From: Larimichthys crocea
Taxonomy: Eukaryota; Chordata; Actinopteri; Sciaenidae
NCBI RefSeq assembly: GCF_000972845.2
Contig: NC_040033.1
Coordinates: 3,996,241 to 4,060,240 of the forward strand
DNA: 64,000 nucleotides
Direction of reading: 5' to 3'
Positions within the stretch are counted from its first letter, which is position 1; every line of letters starts with the position of its first letter. The translations under genes and the position numbers were made by a program. Positions 50,978 through 62,760 of the stretch are shown here, one piece after another. A model generated the notes under the pieces. It ran no database searches, was not told the DNA's origin, and worked only from the letters and a program-made list of their open reading frames with translations.

Positions 50978-51080
50978 AAATGATTACATCTTTCTGCTCA
51001 CAGTGTTAAAATGCTCTATTTCAAGTTATCCCTCTGGTGCTGCCATCCCCTCCCCTCAGCATCCATCCGAAAACATACAC

Positions 51081-51103
51081 CCACACACACACACACACAC
51101 ACA
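51081..51103. repeat. (CA)n microsatellite
   Basis: A perfect CA run of about 22 bp. Confidence 0.9.
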
Positions 51104-51251
51104 GTGAGACCATTAGCTCTCATCCCAGCACCTGTCTGATCACTACAAAGATCCAACAGATGGAAACACTGCAGAGAATGTGTGATTTTGAGATTATAGC
51201 TAACAATCACTGAGCATGTAGTGACAGACTGGTATCCAACAGATGCATGGC

Positions 51252-51253
51252 AA

Positions 51254-51288
<35 letters not shown>

Positions 51289-51289
51289 T
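51252..51289. repeat. (AC)n microsatellite
   Basis: An AC run with one CATAC interruption near its start. Confidence 0.93.
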
Positions 51290-51879
51290 GTTTAGCTCAA
51301 AGTCAACAGTCAGGCAGAAAAAACAGATGCTGTCTTATTAAACCCTCACACTGTACGATACAGACACTAAAGCTCTCCCTCTTTATCTCTTCTCAGCCCT
51401 TTCTTCCTCTCTCGTCTCCTCCCTGCTCACCCCATCCTGCTCCTTGAGTATCTCTCTTGCCCTCTACTCTCTCTGTAATCAGTACAGCCCAGCCAATGAC
51501 AAGCAGTTGATAACAATAGCAATTTGAAACAGTAGATCGCTGTGCAATATGAGTGATCATCTCACACACATACACATACCCCCTGAGGAAAGGGGATACA
51601 GCGTGTGTGGCTGCTCGTATGACCTTGAATTGGTTCCGTGTGATGTCTGTGCATAATGAGAGCTACTAATGCTGCTTCATGCCTTTAGGGAGGGATGGAG
51701 GGATGGAGGGGGTGAAGCTGAACACTGAGTGGAGGTTACTCTGACTTTTCCACTGACGTGATGAGAGGGTGATGACAGCTGACAGGGCATCAGGATGTGG
51801 TGGATGAAAAAGGCGGAAGAAAAATGCTGGAGACAGAGAGACAGATGCAAAGAGAGGAGGCGTGGGAATAAACACGACT

Positions 51880-54800
51880 GAGTGGGAGAATGAGATGGGG
51901 CTATAGAGGGGGTGATAAAAACAAGATCGATGTTACATGTGTTCCAGGAGACACAGGGGTGGAGGGAGATTGCCAATCATACAGACAGACAGAAAGAAGT
52001 GGGAGGAGAAGGTAAAGGTGGAGTATTTGATATTCCATTTGTGGAAGAGTAACAGCTTTTAATCCAAAATATTTGCTCTGCATAATCAGGCATTACCACC
52101 ACAGCTGAGAAGCAACAGAGTGATAAATGATCTCATCATACCAGGAACTCTCTGTAAGCTTCACTTTCTGTCTCAGGCTGATCTGATTATCTGGGGAATT
52201 CATTCAAAGTGAAAACTTTGTCTCTTTCTGAGAGAGGAGACATAAACACATTAGCACCGAGAACTACAGCCCACTGTTTTCTCAATTGAAAAGCACAAGA
52301 ATGATCAGAACAATCAGGCTTGTGTTTTTTACATAAATCATTCATGATCATTAAAAAGTCACACTGAAGGTGGTTCAGGGGAGGGCAGAACAACAAAAAC
52401 ACCTTTTACACTTTATAAACAGCTCAGAAATGTTTGCCACAAACGCCTTTTTCATGAGGAAATTGAAAATGAACACAGAACAAGAGCAAAGGCTCGACTT
52501 GGGTCATTTCAAAGTGAACTGGCCCAGACCTTTGAAAAGAGAGGAATGTTCCTCTGAGTGAATTCAGCACCAAGGACAGAGGCAGAGTCACAGTGGAGGA
52601 TTGCATGATGAATGGCTGCAGTGAGCCGTTCAGCCTGGAAAGAGAAAGTTTACACCATCAGTCACAACCCAGACAACTGCTCACCACTGCCAGCACATCC
52701 CTAAACTGACACTTTACCTGGGCAAGGTCAATTCAGCCATCACCTGTGCTAAAGAGCGAGCTTCCTGATGTGTATGTAGCGTTTAAAGGCAGAATCTTAG
52801 TTATTTCAAATCTCCCCTGTGTCTCTAACAAAACAAAGATAAAAAAAACAAATGTGAGTGTTTAGTGACATCTTTGATATCATTTCATCATCATCCTCTA
52901 CACTGTCTACATTCTCTCAGCTATGCAATTTGTTTTCATTTTCTTTTCATCTCTCCTGGCATAATATTTGTTAGGCACCAGAGTAACTGTGCTTGTACAT
53001 CCCCATGCTGTTGCATACTGTGTACTTCTACTAAATTGTTACACAAACCTCACCTTATACAACAAAATGCTTCATGCAGCAGCAGAAAGAAGACACAGGC
53101 ATGTGGCGTGAAAGATAGAGCTAAAGAAAAAGGGATTAGGCAGTTGTTTTTTTATGTGAATACCTCTGTGAATTAAGGTTGCCATGATACCAGAATTTTA
53201 AGCTTTAATACAATACTTGAATAAAAAAAAAGACAAAAAGAAGAAAGTCCTCAGCACATGAAATAGAAGATATTTTTTAAAACCCCACATACTAAAGTTT
53301 TCAAAGTCTGGTAAAGAGAATGAGCTCCCAGTCAAGAAAAGTTTTATTTTGGCATTTTATCACCTGCAGAATCAAAAGCATTCCCACAACTCATTAAAAG
53401 TTATCACAACTTTCCCGTCAGACAAGCCAAGAAGTGACGGTACAGGCTTCACAAGGATCAATAACTCAGTGATTCCCCCTGCACTTTGTAATAAATGATC
53501 ATCCCATCTCTGGATAAGAGCTATCTCACCATATTGGTTAAGATACTAATATGAGCCCACAGTTCATTCAATTACCTGTCCCTGTCTAAAAACACACACA
53601 CCAGAACGGCTGTGTAAGCCCTGATTTATTTGAACAGATGATATGTATTGAGCCAAATTCAATTACATGCACTCACAACAAATGGTGCTGCAGCGATGAC
53701 AGAGATAAAGTCTCTGACAAAAACGGGGCTTAAGTTCACAGGCGGGTACCGTGTAAGTGCCAGGGAGAAATGGGAGTCCATTTGAGGTAAATATCTGCTG
53801 TTTGCTGAAGATCTTCATTAAATCTGGATTTCAGTGAGAAGGCTTCAAGGATAAAGTGGCTCAGAGGGTGAATCAGCTAGACTGATGCCACTGAATATAA
53901 TCACACAGCATGCACACATGACTGACGCCTTCTTCAGTATCAATAGATAGATGGACATTGATGCCGTGATGTGCGCAGCATGTTAACTAAAGCATATAAC
54001 AAACAGTCTATTATCTCAGCATCGTTTCTCCTTTTTCTGTTTGTCAGACGGGGATACCTCCCACGCTGATCACCTAAAAACAGAAGTTTAAATTAGCTGG
54101 TGACTCAGTGAGCCTCTACAATCCCTCTGTGGTTTTGATGGCGCTCCTATGTGGAGCTGCTGGCAATGAGACACGTCTCATTATGTGGAAAATCACCCCA
54201 GCTCAGCCGATGTCATGCCAGGCAGTAAGACAGCAGCGTCTTCTTTCAATGCAATTTAAACGTCTGCGAAACAATTGGAAACAACAGTGGCACTTTAGAG
54301 ATCACGACCAGACTACGGCAAATTGGACAGTTGGCTTTTCAAGTCTGTATCGAATGCTCTGTAAAGTTTTAATGTGCCCGTGGAGGGGAGGGAACAGGCA
54401 CTTCAGAAAAATACATCATAACACACACTCCGGACACTTTCTTGTCCACACACTCATAATTCCCTCTTGTCGACATGAATACATAGCATAAAAGCTTTAC
54501 ATACACACACACTACAAACACTTTCCTGCTCATTAAGATAGTGCTATTAATTAAACATTCATCTTGCTGATGTGAAACAGCTATTATGATTAAAGTTGCT
54601 AGTCATTAACACCAAGAGCATACTTTATCCCCACACTTAAGGCAAATGAAAAGCTATCATTAGAGGTAGCGGACGTCCTGCAAACAGAGCTAACTTGCTG
54701 ACCCAAAATTCTATCCTGACCAAGATCAGGACTACAAAAAACCAACAGGAGAGCCGCCAGCTCCTAAATGATTCATCAGCTGTGAAATATTAAGGAGCTG
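51880..54800. other. Intronic sequence, nothing specific seen
   Basis: No exon or recognised repeat. The 127-codon plus-strand open frame at 54108-54491 resembles no family and has no splice support. Confidence 0.5.
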
Positions 54801-54811
54801 TAAATCAGGGT

Positions 54812-54812
54812 G

Positions 54813-54838
<26 letters not shown>
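54812..54838. repeat. (GA)n microsatellite
   Basis: A GA run of about 27 bp, followed by further purine-rich sequence to about 55060. Confidence 0.92.
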
Positions 54839-54843
<5 letters not shown>

Positions 54844-55129
54844 GAGTAGACCTGTAACTTAAACTGAGCTGACGAGCTCTTGGCTAATTAACAACAGAGG
54901 GAGAGAGAGAAAGCGAGACTGACCGACAGAAGGAAAAAATATGAGGAGGAGAGGGCAGAGGAAGAGGCTGACATTTACAGTAAGTGAAGGATAATGAGGT
55001 GCAGGAGAGCAAAAGAAGATGAAGGCACAGAGGTGGTGCAGAGAAGAACTGATGGTACATGAGGGGCTAGAGGGGCTGAACAGGAAGTGTGCATGTCTCA
55101 CATCCACCCCAAGCAACAACCTCCGTGGC

Positions 55130-55520
55130 TGTGAACTGAAGCCATCATGTAAGGGCCAAAAATTGCATTTCCTCAAACATCCACTTGAGGCTGGCTCCAG
55201 AACCACTCAATCCCCATAAGCCCCCATGTTAAAATGTCCAACTTCACAATTTCCCCGGTCATGATAACTGTACCGGTGGAGAATTTTTATGGAACTCACT
55301 TGTTCAAATTATATTAAGGCTTAAAGTTATGCATAATAAAGAGCACTTTGACTGACAGGCGGCTGCCGTTACAGATGGCTTGTTTGAGCTCCCAGGCTTC
55401 ATTCAGCCCACCTCAGCTCCACCTATGTTTTTAGATTAGTGGGGAGGAGTCAAATGCACGATGGAGACGACTAAAGCCACCACAATCTGAGCTTCACAAT
55501 GGCTCTTCAAAAACCTGTGT
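55130..55520 (-). mobile_element. Dispersed repeat, copy A (inverted relative to copy B)
   Basis: Read on the minus strand, this block shares ordered phrases with 58310-58870: GGCTGAATGAAGCCTGGG against GGCTGAATGATGCCTGGG, AGCCATCTGTAACGGC against AGCCGTCTGTAATGGC, CCTGTCAGTCAA against CCTGTCAATCAA, and an identical AAGCCTTAATAT. It continues with ATTTTAACATGGGGGCTTAT and GAGCCAGCCTCAAGTGG, which are typical of an abundant teleost interspersed repeat. I see no coding capacity and cannot name the superfamily. Confidence 0.7.
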
Positions 55521-55566
55521 CCACATCAGCATCCACCTGCATATATTACTATGTCCACATCAGCAT
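55518..55566. repeat. 15-bp direct repeat
   Basis: TGTCCACATCAGCAT occurs exactly twice, at 55518-55532 and 55552-55566, next to the outer end of dispersed repeat copy A. Confidence 0.85.
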
Positions 55567-58309
55567 GACTTCTCCATATATGGACTTGAAGGCCATGTGA
55601 CATGGCAATAAACAGGCCCTTATCCATGACTTTGATTATAAATAAGAGTTACTTTCATGACTGATTCATCTATTTTGAGAATTTTACATTTTTTCCAAAA
55701 GAAGTGACTCAAAAAAATGGATCAATCAGTGTCTCTAGTGCTACAGACGTCTCATCCTTCCTGTAATAATGTTGAATTCTGGAAAAACCTACAAAGAGTG
55801 TAGAATTATAGAAATGTTTTAGAAATGCTTGACTTTGCTCTCTCAATTCTATCATCTGTCAAGAGCAAGCAGGAATAACAAAGTGAATTCTTTTGACAGT
55901 GTCAAGGTTTGCTTAAATTGCGCTGTAAAAGCTTGTTAAAACTTTGAAATGAAGCCGTCCACCATTCCTGACACACTCTCTCCTACACACACACCTTCCC
56001 TGTCTCCACAGAGGTCAGAGTTACAGCCTTTGTTTAACAAGGAGGACCTACAGGAGAGTCCACCATGCACAGTGACAGTGTGCCAATAGCCACTCGCAAC
56101 CCATAGAGCCATGGCAGCAATCCCGCTAAATCTACAAACACAGCTCCAGCTAGATCGAGAGGAAACAGCCAACTGCTCAGCCACTAATGGGGTGCGGCAA
56201 GGACACAAGAGCTATCTGATGAGAAAAGAGCTGAGGACCCAGCAGAACTCAGCTTATCTCTGGTAGCTCACAGAGGGGAGCATAAATCACAGCTCAGTCT
56301 TCCTCGCTGACCACACTAGCTCATCAGAGAAGCTCTATTGAGTGTGCAGACCACAGTGGGAAATAAGCCTTTTACAGCTGTGACACATCACTTTCTCTAT
56401 CATCCCCCACCTTTCACAAACTCTGTCGATGCACACTCAAGGCTAGAACTGCTCAAGGGCTTCAGAGCCATATTCCAATCAATTGTGTGCCACTGCTTTC
56501 AGCGTTTTCAATTTGCCCTTGTTATTCTGCTGGATCATTACTTTTGTCATAGACCAGTACAGAAAGTCTGCTCAGTGTAGAAATGTACTGGTCAGCACTA
56601 TGGTCCGTCCCACTGTTATTAATATTTGCTTTAGAATACCTTTTCCCTGTTTATGAAAGATTGCCTCACTTGGGGAAATCTCAGTTTGTTTGTTTTGTGA
56701 TTTTTGAGATTGTCCTCTAACAGAAAAGCTGGGAGAACAGACTGCAGGCCACGTTTGTTTCCTTTGCTGAAAGCTTACATTCACGTGTATATGAACATGT
56801 ATATTCACAGATTACACACTCCACATGTAGAATGAATCACAGTTGGATGCTGTTTTAATGCAGAAAATCTTTTGCAATCTTTTCAACAGCTACCATAAGT
56901 TAGTTTTTTCTAAACTGTCCAATGCTAATCAATGATGTTGAATCATCACTTTTGAATTGTTTGTTGTTCGGCACGGTTACATCCAATTTGTGCAGACTTT
57001 GTTTGCCTTGAACAAATCTTAGTCACACAAAGTGAGAATTCATCTAAGAGCTCATGCAGAAACAATAACCTCATGTCTCAGATATATTAAGCTGCTGACT
57101 GCCATAAAATGGATGCAATGAAAGATTTGTTCTTTCTGCAGAATGACTTTTGGCTCCAACAAATATGAATCACACTTTCCATCACATTGACATTTTTATT
57201 TTCCACTCTCGCTTTAGAGGAGAAATAGATTAATGTGTGTTCTTCTTAAGATATGCTGTTTGTATATGTGTGCCTGCGTGTTTAAGTCTGTTTAATCTTT
57301 ATTCATTAGAAGTGTATCAGCAAAACATGAGCACAGCATTGTAAACAGTCCAGAGATGAGTCTAGGCTGAAAACAAAAAAATATCTGAATAATGAGCTGC
57401 ATCTTAAAAAGCTTTAAAGGCAGCTGTTGTCTGATAATACAAGCAGAACAAATGAGCCCACGCTTATATCATCTACAAAGCAGCCCATATTTTAGGAGGA
57501 TTTCAGCTTTTAGACATTACTGGTCTGTTAGCCAATGGACCGTGTTCAGCTAAAGCTCGCCATGTGCAGTGAGAAGCAATTTCTGTTCCTGTGTGCTGTG
57601 CTCTCATCTTCCTGATGGCCAATTAACAGGGTTTCAGGGTGACAGCCGGGAAATATGTGACAAGATGAGAGATGAAGCAGCAGGCGCTGCGACGCAATGC
57701 GACCCAAAGCCCAAATCTCAGAACCAACGTGAACCAAAGCGCTACACAAACACACATACACATACAATTGGAGTTTTTAACTCCAAGTCAAAAACACCTC
57801 CATTTATTCCTGGGTCCATTACCTGTCAAAAACAATTAGTCTGCTTTAGATATGTGTGTGAGAGAGATAAAGAGGCTGGACCACTGAAATAATAGGGACC
57901 ATACTGTATAGTTACTCATTTACCACCCAAAGAACGCCGTCAAACACTGAGACACACGAACGCCATTTCTTCTCTGCAGATCACATTTTGTGCCCTTGTT
58001 TCAGTCCTTGCTGCTGTTCCCTCTGGATCTTATTAAAGTTTTGCACAAATGCAGCAAACATCACAACAGCTGGAGAGGCCATGGAAAGCAGGAGGGGTGT
58101 GAAACCCCAAAAATGACTGACACTGTTATCACCTGAGGGAAGGAAAAACTCCGATATTGCAGAATGTTCACTAGTTTAAGGGACAAACTGAGTTTTTGCA
58201 TTATCAACATTCCTCAAGTGTCATATATTGAATCACATTTGAACTCAAAGCTGACTGCTGGAAGAAGATCAGTCTCACTACAGATTTTCCTTTAAAGGCT
58301 TGTCCTAAC
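55567..58309. other. Intronic sequence, nothing specific seen
   Basis: AT-rich sequence with no recognised exon or mobile element, lying between the two inverted repeat copies. Confidence 0.5.
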
Positions 58310-58870
58310 TAATGACAGTATAAAGGATGGAGTGATGTCCCCCGGAAGTTTCTGAAGCACGGCTTCAAAGCCCGAAATATGCGACGTTGGATGTACTGCT
58401 TCTGCCGCCCGCTGGTTCATCTAAACATCGGCAAAGACGTGCATCACCGGCAAACCTGAGGTAGGCTGAATGATGCCTGGGTGGTCTAATAAGCCGTCTG
58501 TAATGGCACCTACCTGTCAATCAAGCGGTCACACTGTTAATTATGTGTAACTTCAAGCCTTAATATCACCTGAACGGGTGAGTTTAAAAAAAATTCACAG
58601 CTGTCATGGATGGGGAAATTAGCTATAGAGACCAAAACGGTTGCCTGAACCAGCCTGTAAGCCAGCCATGTTTCATTCTGCTGTGAAATTAATATGGCCG
58701 CTTATATGGAGGTTGTCTCACTTCCATCTCAAGCAGCCCCTCAAGGAATTCGTTTTATGCACTTCTGCACTGGCTTCTTTTACAAGAGGTTGCCACTTGG
58801 TCCTAACAGGGCATTACAGACCTCCCCATCCTCTGTTCCAAAGGTCAGCCTCCAAGATGGCTGTTAAGTA
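58310..58870 (+). mobile_element. Dispersed repeat, copy B
   Basis: This is the plus-strand relative of the minus-strand copy at 55130-55520, with matching phrases in the same order. After the shared part it has GAGACCAAAACGGTTGCCTG, TTTCATTCTGCTGTGAAATT, GCACTTCTGCACTGGCTTC and GAGGTTGCCACTTGG, again typical of this teleost repeat. It is more divergent from the remembered consensus than copy A over the last third. No open frame fits a protein family. Confidence 0.65.
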
Positions 58871-59073
58871 ACATGCTGATAATGCACACATGAAATTAAC
58901 CTATTGACCTGCTGCGTCAGCTGTTATTTTTTAACAAACAACACTCGATACGTCATGCGTTGCTGCGTCTGCTGCTGCTGGTTTATTTATGGATTAAAAA
59001 GACAGATTTAGAACTTGTCAAGGTATCAGTCTGTGGTTACAAAGGAATAAACACCACAGCAGGCTAGTGCTGG

Positions 59074-59074
59074 T

Positions 59075-59114
<40 letters not shown>

Positions 59115-59115
59115 G
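59074..59115. repeat. (GACA)n tetranucleotide microsatellite
   Basis: About ten perfect GACA units. Confidence 0.96.
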
Positions 59116-61255
59116 CTTGACTGAATGAATGACTGGAAGGCCAGAGGCCTTTGTCATTCTGATCTGGTCATTTGTGTGTTGTGTGTGTGCGTGTGGAGAG
59201 AGACTGAGAAGAGAAAGCAGATGAGACAATAAAATAAACAGAGACATCTTTAAAACTTGGAGTTCCAAGTCAAAGAGCGTTATTCCTATTGTGTAGTGAG
59301 GCCGTCCCATGTCGTTGATGGATGACCTCTGGTACACAAACTCCCGCCCTTTGGGCTGCACTCTGGAGCCATTACGCAGAGATCTATTGGAAAGCTGGCA
59401 TTAAGAATGAATGGAGCGGCTCTGCATCCTATTAATTAAGCAGGGTGTCTATTGAGCTCTGGTGGCAGCCATATTAAATGCAAGCCTAATGTCATCAATC
59501 AGAAAGTCACTTTCACGCACGCGTTCACACCAACACACACCAGCAAGACCAAACACAAATGCTCACACACACAAAAAAAAAAAAAAAAACACACTTCCTG
59601 TCTGTCTTTGACCTGATTCCCAGCCCATACAGCCAAACCTGTTCAGCCAGGCCAAGACACACTCATTGTAAAATCCAGTCACATGCTTTTTACTCTTGTT
59701 GGTTGTTTTTCTGTCTTAACACCTCTTCTTCTGGCTTTGGAGACATCACCATATTCTGTTTAAGAGATAAAAAAACATACAGACTAAGTAGACAGCCTAT
59801 GAGATGAGACAGCATTGTAAAAGCTGCTAAGTAATTAGGTCCATATCGCACTGCGTGGCTACAGAATTAGTGCTTGTGCTTGATAATCTCTGATCAGCGT
59901 TTGCAGATGCTGCTTGTCCTGAATGTGTTGTAAAAATCATCTTATTGGAAACCAATCAAATCTCCAGTATCTGGCAGCCAGTATCAAGATGTAACCATGT
60001 AAAGCAGGGTTACAGTGTAAACACGAGATTAGGTCAGCCTATACTGACTCAGAACCGCAGTCTGTTCAGGACCCATTCAAGCCAGACTGGGCCCCACCAG
60101 AGGCCTCTGATTAAGACGGTGAGATTAAACCCTTCTGAATGGGCCCTTATCTCACCGTCCACAATGCAATCTCATTTCCTCTGTTCCAAGATACATCAGA
60201 TAACATCATTACCATGGCTGTAACCGTGAATTAAAAACTGCCCTGATTACTGCTGCACTGTGCTGAGCTCTGAGTCCAGCAACCAGGCAAAGTGAATCAT
60301 CCACTGAATTGCCACATAATCTAGTGATTCTATTGACACAACCTATCGCAGTGACCTTTCTGCCCGTGGCGGCTTTGATCGGGGACCTACAGGCTTCAAA
60401 GAGGAAATCTTGCTGAGAAAGGCCCGTCAGTGGTTTGAATCATATCTCGCTTGGTTCTGCAGCACAGCAGATTCTCTCGAGTCATGTAGACACAAGAGGT
60501 GGAAGTGGGAGACTTTTGTCTCTTTTGACAGGATGTCAAACCCATAGTGCAATTAAAATGAATGTATTGTCCATTTTGGAGCAAATGGCAAAAACACAGA
60601 ATTATCAACTTGGGCAGAACATGGGAAAAAAGAAAAAACATACAAGGATAAGAAGAACTGAACTGACCAGAAATACAGTGAAAATATAAAAAGGAGGAAG
60701 AGGGAGAGGTCAGATAGATCAACAGCAAGAGATGACAATAAAATGTTGCCTATCAGCTGCTTGTTGCTTCATCTGCAACATCACAGCATCCATTATCATC
60801 AATTAAAATGGTGGCCTGGAGGCTCGCACACACACTGCATTCAGTCAATAAATGAATCATTGAATCATTCTAGGAAAATAATTAACTAATCAGAAACAGT
60901 CAGCGGTGTACATTAAGAATTTAAAGATGGGGGACCGAACAAGAAAGGCTGTAAAGAGAGGAAGTGGGAGAGAGAACAAGAGAAGATGACGAGAAAGAGT
61001 AGGAGCAACAAAAAAAATAAAATAAAAAAATACAAGTAAGAAAGATTGAACCTCACACTGAGGGGGAGAGGTGGGATAGAGCATGAGGAGGTGAGGATGT
61101 GTGACACAGAAAGGAAGGGGGGATGTGGAGAGACAGCTTTGTATGAAGGACAGGAGGTAGCAAGGGAAAAAGAGGTGGAAATCATGAAAGAATGAGAAAA
61201 ATAAGATCTGAAGTAAAGTTAGAGCAATGGAAAGAGAGGACAGACAGTATGGAAG
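59116..61255. other. Intronic sequence, partly purine-rich
   Basis: No exon was seen. An A-rich run of about 16 bp lies near 59573-59589. The segment 60905-61245 is strongly purine-rich on the plus strand, so the minus-strand Ser/Leu/Phe-rich open frames there are compositional. Confidence 0.5.
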
Positions 61256-61259
61256 GCAC

Positions 61260-61740
61260 TACCCAGAATACTTCTTCATAGATAATAGTTTTCTCCCTAA
61301 CTTCAGATCATGTGCCCATTAAAAGCATTGTTATCTCAGACCATTCACCACCGGCTCTCCCAAATTAAAATTTCACAAGAAAGCACTAGACCCACTGTTA
61401 TTAAAAGATGAGCACCTTCTTCCTCACACTTCCACAAATGAATTTCTCTTTAAGCACTAATGTAACAGAAAAATTGGATGAGAGCAGACCTAAGGCAAGA
61501 AAACACTTTTCCGCTTTTATTCAAAAGAAATGCTCGCAGCAGAAACAAATTGACATTCCCAATCCAATTCTAAGTCGAGACACACTATATTCAAATTGCT
61601 CCTCACCAGACTTACAAAGAGCACCTCAAACTTCAGACCATCTGTCTTAATAAACTGAAAGGCAACTATCAGGAGTAAGAGTACATTCTACAGAGTGACA
61701 GAGTGAGGAAGATTTTGGCTTACCAGCTGCATAGTTTAAC
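61260..61740 (+). pseudogene. Decayed L1/Tx1-like LINE fragment (endonuclease end of ORF2)
   Basis: Across two plus-strand frames one reads YFFIDNSFLPNFRSCAH, then SIVISDHSPPAL, then NFSLSTNVTEKLDESRPKAR and HFSAFIQKKCSQQKQI. This follows the order of the C-terminal end of the APE-type endonuclease in L1/Tx1-like ORF2 proteins (YSRIDYFLIS..., the ISDH(A/S)P motif, then FFLxTNxTxEIS...W..LKAYIRG). ISDH holds the conserved Ser-Asp-His of this endonuclease fold. Frameshifts and stops (near 61319, 61365 and 61650) show it is dead. The reverse transcriptase part is not visible, so the copy is internally deleted or very decayed. Confidence 0.5.
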
Positions 61741-62265
61741 AGCAAAATAACAACGTTAAAATCATTTTATTCAAAGTTATATACCTCTGACAGTCATGGA
61801 AACAAACCAATCACTCTCATTCCACCTGGAGCACCTGTCTCCAGGATAGATCTCAGCAGATTTCTAGAAATTCTAACCAAGCATGAATCTCTTTGACTTA
61901 ACATTCTTGAGACTGTACCTTTTACAGGGTTTGTTTTTTTATATTTGATACTCTTTAAAACCTTCTGTACCTGAATGGTTTCTCTCTAATACTCAACTTT
62001 TTTATGGTTTCAGAATTTTAGGGTTTTGGCTCCAATTTCATCTTCTTGTTAAAACTATTATACACCTTTTTCAGACATTTAGTGCAACGCTTTCTAGGAG
62101 AAAACCACTCATAACTCTATAGACATATTTCTGTCATGAAACCGTAACACGAGAGGATCAATGTCAGTCCCATGTTCTTTCATCTCATACATAAGCTGCA
62201 TGTCAGCTGTGAGAACTGCATGGGAACAGGATATATGTTTTACTCTTTCAGATGACATAGTAGTA

Positions 62266-62266
62266 C

Positions 62267-62323
<57 letters not shown>
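62266..62323. repeat. Compound (AT)n(CA)n microsatellite
   Basis: About 28 bp of TA repeats run directly into about 29 bp of CA repeats. Confidence 0.95.
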
Positions 62324-62325
<2 letters not shown>

Positions 62326-62689
62326 GTGATAAACACAGACATGCCTGTGCCTCACTACTTCATATGTTCTGAAATCTTACAACTACCCCACCCATACAGC
62401 TGTCATCTCCTCAACAAGCTGTACTATTCAAATCTAGAGATGCTGCAGCTCCCTCACACTGACACTGCTTCAGGGATGTAATGCTAATCAAGTTTATCAA
62501 GTTTGGCGCTTTAGTATGTTATTCTTTCTATGTATTAGCCTATTTAAATATAGTGACTATTTGTTACTTCCTAATAGTGTTTGTCTTGTTTAGTGTTCGT
62601 GACAATCTTTTGTAAAATACATTCTTTTGTATGCAAAGTTGTACGTGTGTGTAATGCCAGCTAAGCACCTTTGGTTGGGTTAATAGGAA

Positions 62690-62760
62690 ATATATAACAT
62701 AAGATGTTGACTTGATGTTGAACTTTGATACTCAATAAAAAGACATTGTAAAAAAGAAAG
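62690..62760 (+). mobile_element. Possible LINE 3' end with poly(A)-like tail
   Basis: TACTCAATAAAAAGACATTG followed by TAAAAAAGAAAG has the look of the polyadenylation signal and degraded tail of an L1-like element. It lies downstream of the endonuclease fragment at 61260 in the same orientation and could be the end of the same copy. This is weak evidence. Confidence 0.3.

Noticed and set aside
54108..54491. 127-codon plus-strand open frame with a weak signal-peptide-like start
   Set aside because: The hydrophobic start is short, no family is recognised, and no upstream or downstream exon fits.
55136..55160. GAAGCCATCATG as a possible antisense of the NDGF motif
   Set aside because: The flanking codons do not fit YCNDGFCE, and the sequence belongs to dispersed repeat copy A.
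60890..61185. Hydrophobic minus-strand open frames resembling membrane segments
   Set aside because: They arise from a purine-rich plus strand that reads as Ser/Leu/Phe on the other strand; this is a compositional artefact.
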